Source of the DNA: Fidelibacterota bacterium
GTDB taxonomy: Bacteria; Fidelibacterota; Fidelibacteria; Fidelibacterales; Fidelibacteraceae
DNA: 12,097 bases
Reading direction: 5' to 3'
Assembly (NCBI GenBank): GCA_016937825.1
Contig: JAFGVT010000160.1
Location: 1-12,097 of the forward strand
The notes beneath the pieces are model-generated. The model made no database searches and had not been told where the DNA came from. It was given only the letters and a program-made list of their open reading frames with translations. How positions within the stretch are numbered: the stretch's first letter is position 1; every line of letters begins with the position of its first letter. Shown one piece after another: positions 7,259-12,097 of this stretch. A program made the position numbers and the translations under genes.

Positions 7259-8303
7259 GGTAGCCTTTTTTAACCAGCAGTTCGGCATTCAGGATCGCAC
7301 CGCCCGCAGCACCGCGAATGGTATTGTGCGATAACACGGTGAATTTTACATCCAGAATACTGCAATCGCGCAGCCGCCCCAGACTGACGGCCATGCCTTT
7401 GCCCAGGTCACGGTGCAGCCGTGGCTGGGGATAGCGCGGATCGTCGAAATAGTAAAGAGGAGGATTGGGCGCGAAGGGAAGCTCCAGTTCCTGGGGCTGC
7501 GCAGTGAAATCCCGCCAGGCCTGGACAACGGCTTCTTTTTTCACGGTGGAGCGGAATTTCAGACTGACGGATTCCATATGTCCGTTGGTGACGGCAACCC
7601 GGTTGCACTGTGCGCTGATCGCGATATTGGCAAAATCGACCTTGCCTCCTTCCTCCAGCGTCCCGAGCAGTTTCAGCGGTTCGATCTGCATTTTTTCCTC
7701 TTCACCGCCGATATAGGGGATCATATTGTCAATAATGTCCAGACTGGAGACTCCCGGATATCCGGCGCCCGAAAGAGCCTGGTGGGTAACTACGAAAACC
7801 TTTTCTATCCCGAAACGGTCGTGCAGGGGCTTTAAAGCCATGACAAGACCCGTTGTGGAACAATTGGGATTGGTAACGATCATGCCCTTGTAGTGCTGTT
7901 TTCTGACCAGATCCAGATGGTCCGGGTTCACTTCCGGGATCAGAAGCGGCACCGTTTCGGCCATGCGGTGGTTTTTCGCGTTGGAGATCACCACATAACC
8001 GGCTTCGGCGAAGGCTTCCTCGATCGGTCCCGCGACGGCGGCATCCAGTCCGCTGAACACGATCCGGCACGGCAGGGCCGGAACGCAGGCGGAGACCATC
8101 ATGTTCGCGATACGCGGCGGAAGCGGCGCCTGCTGGAACCAGTTCACCGCATGTTTGTACAGTTTTCCCGCCGAGCGTTCGGAGGCCGCCAATGCGGTGA
8201 CCGTGAACCAGGGATGGTCCTGCAGCAATTCAATGAATTTCTGTCCGACGCTGCCGGTGGCGCCTAAAATGCCCACGGGGATTTTCTTATCGGGGTTTTG
8301 CAT
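7245..8303 (-). CDS. asd: Aspartate-semialdehyde dehydrogenase, archaeal/fungal type
   Basis: Asd reduces aspartyl-4-phosphate to aspartate semialdehyde with NADPH, the second step from aspartate toward threonine. Residues: GATGSVG (14-20) in the N-terminal Rossmann fold; TNPNCSTTG (144-152) with catalytic Cys148; CNRVAVTNGHMESV with the expected catalytic His242; and a C-terminal NTIRGAAGGA. The 352-residue length and the spacing of motifs fit the archaeal/yeast branch rather than the shorter E. coli-like branch. ATG at 8303 follows AAGGA by 6 bases. It starts 48 bases after thrA and overlaps thrB by 14 bases. The thrA-asd gap has only a small palindrome, TCGTTCTAACGA (8336-8347), and no terminator, so one transcript is likely. 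Confidence 0.95.
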   Translation of the reverse strand: MQNPDKKIPVGILGATGSVGQKFIELLQDHPWFTVTALAASERSAGKLYKHAVNWFQQAPLPPRIANMMVSACVPALPCRIVFSGLDAAVAGPIEEAFAEAGYVVISNAKNHRMAETVPLLIPEVNPDHLDLVRKQHYKGMIVTNPNCSTTGLVMALKPLHDRFGIEKVFVVTHQALSGAGYPGVSSLDIIDNMIPYIGGEEEKMQIEPLKLLGTLEEGGKVDFANIAISAQCNRVAVTNGHMESVSLKFRSTVKKEAVVQAWRDFTAQPQELELPFAPNPPLYYFDDPRYPQPRLHRDLGKGMAVSLGRLRDCSILDVKFTVLSHNTIRGAAGGAILNAELLVKKGYHEEQ

Positions 8304-8351
8304 GGGATTTCCTTATTGAATTTTAGCCTTAAACATCGTTCTAACGAAAGG

Positions 8352-10778
8352 TCAGGGTTCCCGGGTGATATTCAGAATATCTCCCATGATGCCGCTGGCG
8401 GTGACCACCGCACCCGCGCCGGCGCCTTTGATCACCAGAGGATTGATCGGGTAGCGTTCGGAGTAAATGGCAACGATATTGTCCGGTCCGGAAAGGTGGT
8501 AAAAGGGGTGGCTGCCGTCAATTTCCTTAAGCGCGATGCGGATCTTTCCGTCCGTGATCTCCACAAGATAACGCAGGGCCCTCCCCTGCTTGTGCAGCCG
8601 GAGGATACGGACATTCCAGGCGGCATCCTCTTTCGCGAGCGCCCGAATGACCTCGTCGGCCGTTACGGCGGTCCCGCAGGCTTCGGGAACCAGGGATTCC
8701 GGTATGGAATCCTCCATTTCGACGGGGTATCCGATCTCCCGTGCCAGGATCAGGGCTTTCCGGGCGACGTCCGTTCCTTTCAGGTCCTCCCGCGGATCGG
8801 GCTCGGTATAACCCTTTTCCATGGCGAGTTTAACGGTTTCGCTGAAGGACATCTGCGGTGAAAAGGTATTGAAGATAAAGCTCAGGGTCCCCGAAAGGAT
8901 CGCTTCGATGCGATGGATCCTGTCTCCGGTCTCGATCATGTAGTTCAGGGTGGAAATTACCGGCAGTCCGGCGCCCACAGTCGCTTCGTACTTGTACTGT
9001 ACGTGTTGTTTGCGACAGATCTCGCGCAAAGATGCATAAAATTCCATGGAGGCGGTGTTGGCGATCTTGTTCGGGGTAACGACCGAGGCGCCGGCGGAAA
9101 GCATGTCGGGATAGCGGCGGGCAATATCGTCGCTTGCCGTACAGTCGACACAGACTTTCCGGGGAGTGGGGTCCAGACGGATGGCCTCGATAAATTTTGT
9201 GATCTCGGCTTTTTTCCCTTTGGCCGCGAGGATATCTGTCGCGGTTTCGGGATCCATGCCTTTGGAATGGATCCGCATGATACGGCTGTTGATCAGGCCG
9301 TTCAGCTGCATGTCCCGTTCCTTCATCAGGGCAAGGAAAGACCGTGCGACCTGACCGGTCCCGATCAGATAAAGGGCCGTTTTTTCCTTGATGGGAAAAA
9401 GCGCGCGATGCAGGGCGTTGATCGCGGTATGCGCATCCTCCCGTGCGACCACGATAGAAATATTGCGTTCGGAGGAACCCTGCGAAATGGCGATAATGTT
9501 GATGTGTTTTCTTCCCAGAGCACCGAACACTTCGGCGGCGATCCCGGGCTTATGGCGCATTTTATCCCCGACGACCGCAATGACGGCGGTATCGTTCTCG
9601 GGAATAATGGCATCGATCATGCCGGCTTTCATTTCCAGAAAAAAGGTCTCCTGAAGCATCTCGACGGCGATGTCCGCTTTGCCGGCATCGATGCCGATGC
9701 AGATGCTGTGCTCCGAAGAGGCCTGGGTGATCAGAATGATGTTGATCTCGTGGCGTGCGAGGCAGTCAAAAAGCCGCGCCGAAATGCCGCGGACACCGAC
9801 CATGCCGCTTCCCTGGACCCTTAGAAGGGCGATGTGTCCGATGGAGGCGATCCCGGTTGCGTGATAGTCTGTCATATTGCCTTCGGCCGAAATGACGGTC
9901 CCGGGTTTTTCCGGGGAGAAACTGTTTTTAATATGGATCGGGATATTCTTCTTCATAGCAGGGATCATGGTCGGCGGAAAGATCACTTTTGCCCCGAAAT
10001 GCGAGAGTTCCATGGCGTCTTCATACGAGATCCGGGGAATGGGGAATGCGTCCGGCGTGATGCGCGGATCGGCCGTCATGACCCCGTCGACATCCGTCCA
10101 GATCTCGATCCGGTCAACTTCCAGAGCAGAGCCGATAATAGAAGCCGTATAATCGGATCCGCTCCGGCCCAGCGTCGTGGTTTCGCCTTTGCCGTTTTTC
10201 GCAATGAAGCCCGGGATGACATACGGGATCCCGGGATCCGCAAGTTTCTTTCGAATCATTTCATAACTGAGCGGCAAATCCACCTGAGCGGCGCCGAAGC
10301 GGCTGTCCGTCCGGATCAGGTCCCGGGCATCGGCAAGTTCGCAGGCAATGCCCCGGGATTGCAGAGCAGCTGCGAACAGAATGGCCGAGACCCATTCACC
10401 GCTTGCAAGGACTTTATCCCGGATCTTCGGTGTCTCTTCGCCCAAGAGGCTCAAGCCGTTCAACGTATCCTCCAGAACATGAAAAACCTTGCCTGTCGCT
10501 TCCTGCGCGTCTGACCGCATGACCGGTGGAACCAAGGCGAACAGGATCCTTTCATGCCGCAGAATGAGTTCTTGGAGCAGATTCTTGTATCCGCTGTCCC
10601 CTTCGCGTGCCCGGTCGCAAAGACCGATCAGGGTGTTCGTGACCCCGCCGAGTGCAGAAACGACCGTCAAAGGCTGCATGCCGCCGTTGATGTTTTTTTC
10701 AACAATATCCAGCGCCCGTGAGATGCATCCCTCGTCCGCCAGAGAACTCCCCCCGAATTTCAGTACAAGCTGTTGCAT
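8352..10778 (-). CDS. thrA: Bifunctional aspartate kinase / homoserine dehydrogenase
   Basis: This 808-residue fusion catalyses the first and third steps from aspartate. Kinase domain, about 1-300: KFGGSS (7-12), ASGEWVSA (125-132), TTLGRSGSDYTAS (201-213) and IWTDVDGVMTADPR (226-239). Two ACT-like regulatory segments follow (about 315-460), with SSEHSICIGID and SSERNISIVV, so feedback control by threonine is expected from the family. Homoserine dehydrogenase, about 465-808: nucleotide-binding IGTGQVA (472-478), VVTPNK ending at Lys571, YEATVGAGLPVIS (597-609) and DLKGTDVARK (665-674), whose Asp670 and Lys674 correspond to the catalytic pair. The length is close to E. coli ThrA (820). ATG at 10778 has only a weak GGGAT ribosome site. 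It leads the operon thrA-asd-thrB. Confidence 0.97.
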   Translation of the reverse strand: MQQLVLKFGGSSLADEGCISRALDIVEKNINGGMQPLTVVSALGGVTNTLIGLCDRAREGDSGYKNLLQELILRHERILFALVPPVMRSDAQEATGKVFHVLEDTLNGLSLLGEETPKIRDKVLASGEWVSAILFAAALQSRGIACELADARDLIRTDSRFGAAQVDLPLSYEMIRKKLADPGIPYVIPGFIAKNGKGETTTLGRSGSDYTASIIGSALEVDRIEIWTDVDGVMTADPRITPDAFPIPRISYEDAMELSHFGAKVIFPPTMIPAMKKNIPIHIKNSFSPEKPGTVISAEGNMTDYHATGIASIGHIALLRVQGSGMVGVRGISARLFDCLARHEINIILITQASSEHSICIGIDAGKADIAVEMLQETFFLEMKAGMIDAIIPENDTAVIAVVGDKMRHKPGIAAEVFGALGRKHINIIAISQGSSERNISIVVAREDAHTAINALHRALFPIKEKTALYLIGTGQVARSFLALMKERDMQLNGLINSRIMRIHSKGMDPETATDILAAKGKKAEITKFIEAIRLDPTPRKVCVDCTASDDIARRYPDMLSAGASVVTPNKIANTASMEFYASLREICRKQHVQYKYEATVGAGLPVISTLNYMIETGDRIHRIEAILSGTLSFIFNTFSPQMSFSETVKLAMEKGYTEPDPREDLKGTDVARKALILAREIGYPVEMEDSIPESLVPEACGTAVTADEVIRALAKEDAAWNVRILRLHKQGRALRYLVEITDGKIRIALKEIDGSHPFYHLSGPDNIVAIYSERYPINPLVIKGAGAGAVVTASGIMGDILNITREP

Positions 10779-10805
10779 TGGATCCCGTATTGTTAATCTG
10801 AATAA

Positions 10806-10845
10806 AATTTAAATCTATTATCGGTATTTTCAAATATTATTTGAA
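10806..10845 (-). promoter_or_regulatory. Candidate thr operon promoter with palindrome over the -35 box
   Basis: Leftward, TTGAAA (10833-10828, 5/6 to consensus) is followed after 16 bases by TAAATT (10811-10806, 4/6), with an expected start about 20 bases before the thrA ATG. The perfect inverted repeat TTCAAAT-ATT-ATTTGAA (10829-10845) covers the -35 box, a classic position for a repressor site. With so short a leader, classical attenuation would not fit. Function is inferred from position alone. Confidence 0.4.
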
Positions 10846-10929
10846 TATCTTTCGTCATTATCTCCATAACTGGTTTCGTTTTGTGGTTAATTGTCATGTT
10901 TTGTCGATTATTATTTTGAGAATAAACGG

Positions 10930-10958
10930 GTACGGAACGGTTTCTAGCCGTTCCGTAC
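10930..10958 (-). terminator. Strong hairpin between the lipoprotein gene and thrA
   Basis: GTACGGAACGG (10930-10940) pairs perfectly with its complement at 10948-10958 around a 7-base loop. It begins 31 bases past the stop codon of the leftward lipoprotein gene and lies about 150 bases before thrA. The following leftward sequence is only moderately U-rich (CCGUUUAUUCUC), so termination is likely but not textbook. It could also be an mRNA-stabilising stem. Confidence 0.55.
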
Positions 10959-10989
10959 AATTTTAAAAACTTAAAACACACCTGAGCTA

Positions 10990-11778
10990 TCACTTCCCTA
11001 TGGATGTAGGGCCGCCGGGAGCAACCAGAAAGCTCCACATCGGCGTATCTGCCGGACCATCATAATTGACCGCGGCATCAACTCCGGGCGTCCAGGCGGA
11101 ATCGCCATCATTATCGTACCAATCAAATGTGAAATCGTTCAATTTATATACCACATCCGCAGCGCCGCCTTTCCAATAGATGGTGGTCGTTCGATTTGCC
11201 ACAATGCTGAATGGACTGAACGTTTCACCCGGGGACATCAAATGCAGTACCCCGCTACTGTCGACATTAAAACTTCCCTGTAAGGAAAAACAATTAATGA
11301 TCAGACTGGTATCTCCGGCAGCCCCTTCCCCAAGGGATCCGGCCATTTCCACTACCGTATTGGTATCGGCGGCATATACCGCATAGCGTATAATTTCGTT
11401 TCTAAATATGATCTTAAGCGTCATATAGGTTCCTTCGGGGATATCATCGGCTAAAAATTCATACTCGCTCATATATTTCAGTTCATCGTTCTCACCGATC
11501 TTGACCCAAGTGAAATTATCAGTGACATCTTCCTGGATCTGATCTTTGGATACATAGATCTCGTGGGCATTGAATTTTATATCCATATTATACATGTGAT
11601 GAACCGTAGCACTGTCCGGATGCCCGGAAGGAACACTTCTCGTTTTCGATAGCGCTGTTTCCGGTATGACCCTAACCCCTTTAAAAAGCAAGGAACCGGT
11701 TTTTTCCGTATTGAACAGATCACAGGAAACCAATAACAATATAATAAAAAGCGGAATAATCAGATACTTTGTTTTCAT
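10990..11778 (-). CDS. Lipoprotein of unknown function
   Basis: The 262-residue protein starts with a lipoprotein signal peptide (MKTKYL, hydrophobic 6-17) and lipobox LVSC, so Cys19 should be lipidated. The rest is predicted soluble, extracytoplasmic and rich in beta-prone alternation. Features: a GSLLFKGVRVIPE strand (28-40); a central DDIPEGTYMTLKIIFRNEII (111-130), reminiscent of the 'G-T-Y' strands of DUF4382-like lipoproteins, though I would not assign that family; and DNDGDSAWTPGVD (222-234), an acidic loop resembling Ca2+-binding DxDxDG loops. AAGGAG seven bases before ATG 11778 fixes the start. It stands alone, with a hairpin after it and the thr operon beyond. Real gene: high confidence; function: unknown. 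Confidence 0.85.
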   Translation of the reverse strand: MKTKYLIIPLFIILLLVSCDLFNTEKTGSLLFKGVRVIPETALSKTRSVPSGHPDSATVHHMYNMDIKFNAHEIYVSKDQIQEDVTDNFTWVKIGENDELKYMSEYEFLADDIPEGTYMTLKIIFRNEIIRYAVYAADTNTVVEMAGSLGEGAAGDTSLIINCFSLQGSFNVDSSGVLHLMSPGETFSPFSIVANRTTTIYWKGGAADVVYKLNDFTFDWYDNDGDSAWTPGVDAAVNYDGPADTPMWSFLVAPGGPTSIGK

Positions 11779-11807
11779 TTTGCAACTCCTTGATCATTAC
11801 GATAATA

Positions 11808-11842
11808 AATTTACAACCGGCATTTGAGCCCTGCAACTCAAA
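11808..11842 (-). promoter_or_regulatory. Candidate promoter of the unknown lipoprotein
   Basis: Leftward, TTGCAG (11836-11831) and TAAATT (11813-11808) are 17 bases apart, with a start point near 11801 and a leader of roughly 23 bases. A 6-bp inverted repeat, TTTGAG (11823-11828) and CTCAAA (11837-11842), encloses the -35 box. The match is weak; the -10 hexamer equals those proposed for thrA and the esterase gene. Confidence 0.25.
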
Positions 11843-12010
11843 AATATCTCCTGATGAACGCTCGATTAGGGATGAAGATGAAAATATTGAAGCGTCTCGG
11901 CACCTAATACAATCCAACAAGCCCGCCGGTGGCCGTGTCATCATGTTTGCGCAAATGACCGCGTAATTTTTTATCGATCACTTGTATTACAACCTCACAT
12001 AATTCATTCA
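11843..12010. other. Non-coding upstream stretch without a convincing gene
   Basis: With its flanks (11779-12097) this is the longest stretch without a supported gene apart from the two array/hairpin features. A plus-strand frame opens at a TTG at 11769 and ends at 11966 (65 codons). It lacks a ribosome site, overlaps the lipoprotein start and resembles nothing I recognise. No tRNA or riboswitch fold was seen. Confidence 0.5.
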
Positions 12011-12037
12011 AAAAAAAAGACGCAATAAATCGCATCC
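12011..12037 (-). terminator. Second copy of the terminator-like hairpin, at the right edge
   Basis: Read leftward, GATGCGA (12036-12030), loop TTTA, then TTGCGTC (12025-12019), followed by eight or more U (A run from 12010 to 12018). Two stem pairs are G-U wobbles, so the stem folds only in leftward RNA. It would terminate a leftward gene lying beyond the right edge. The 30 bases 12014-12043 match 2871-2900 at 26 positions. Confidence 0.55.
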
Positions 12038-12097
12038 CTGCTTCTAAAATCTTCAATGGGTGTTCCTTGTTGGATATTCCCCTCCTCCGAACTCCGA

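Noticed and set aside
8913..9824. Plus-strand 303-codon frame opposite thrA
   Set aside because: Shadow frame in GC-rich coding sequence; the minus strand has all thrA motifs.
10793..10897. Short minus-strand frame just before thrA with some Thr and Ile codons, considered as a threonine leader peptide
   Set aside because: Thr/Ile codons are scattered rather than clustered, there is no good ribosome site, and only 14 bases separate its stop from the thrA start, leaving no room for an attenuator hairpin.
11769..11966. Plus-strand 65-codon frame starting at TTG
   Set aside because: No ribosome site, overlaps the lipoprotein start region, and no recognisable family.

Overview
The window looks like chromosomal DNA of a Gram-negative bacterium. 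Coding regions have moderate GC and intergenic gaps are AT-rich. Two genes encode lipobox lipoproteins. The leftmost gene ends in a YPNPFNP-type C-terminal domain (FlgD-like / type IX secretion sorting-like), a tail common in secreted proteins of the FCB group (Bacteroidota relatives such as Marinimicrobia, Cloacimonadota, Calditrichota and KSB1). That placement is inference. No species can be named from the sequence alone.

Layout from left to right. Positions 1-2738 (minus) hold a large secreted esterase that runs off the left edge. It has two tandem copies of a carboxypeptidase-regulatory-like domain, a SASA/SGNH esterase domain and a beta-rich linker, followed by the sorting-like tail. Positions 2739-2943 hold its promoter region, a terminator hairpin and a heptanucleotide tandem array. 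Positions 2944-4122 (minus) are nagA and 4213-5526 (minus) are thrC. A rhodanese-domain lipoprotein gene lies on the plus strand at 5697-6104. Between it and thrB is a non-coding stretch with a 47-bp-spaced direct repeat around a hairpin and a second array of heptamers. Positions 6323-10778 (minus) are the compact operon thrA-asd-thrB. A hairpin at 10930-10958 separates it from a minus-strand lipoprotein of unknown function (10990-11778). The last 319 bases show no convincing gene and contain a second copy of the terminator-like hairpin.

Together ThrA (aspartate kinase plus homoserine dehydrogenase), Asd, ThrB and ThrC cover all five enzymatic steps from aspartate to threonine. thrC is separated from the other three genes by the oppositely oriented lipoprotein gene and its repeat-rich flank. 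NagA and the putative sialate/acetyl-glycan esterase both deacetylate sugars (amino sugar phosphate and O-acetylated glycan respectively), so the left third may serve glycan use, but nothing shows that they are co-regulated.

Most of the window is well-understood metabolism. The less ordinary parts are the duplicated esterase with an island of perfect DNA identity between its modules, the period-7 intergenic arrays, the pair of related hairpins whose differences keep pairing only in leftward RNA, and a palindrome over the putative thrA -35 box.
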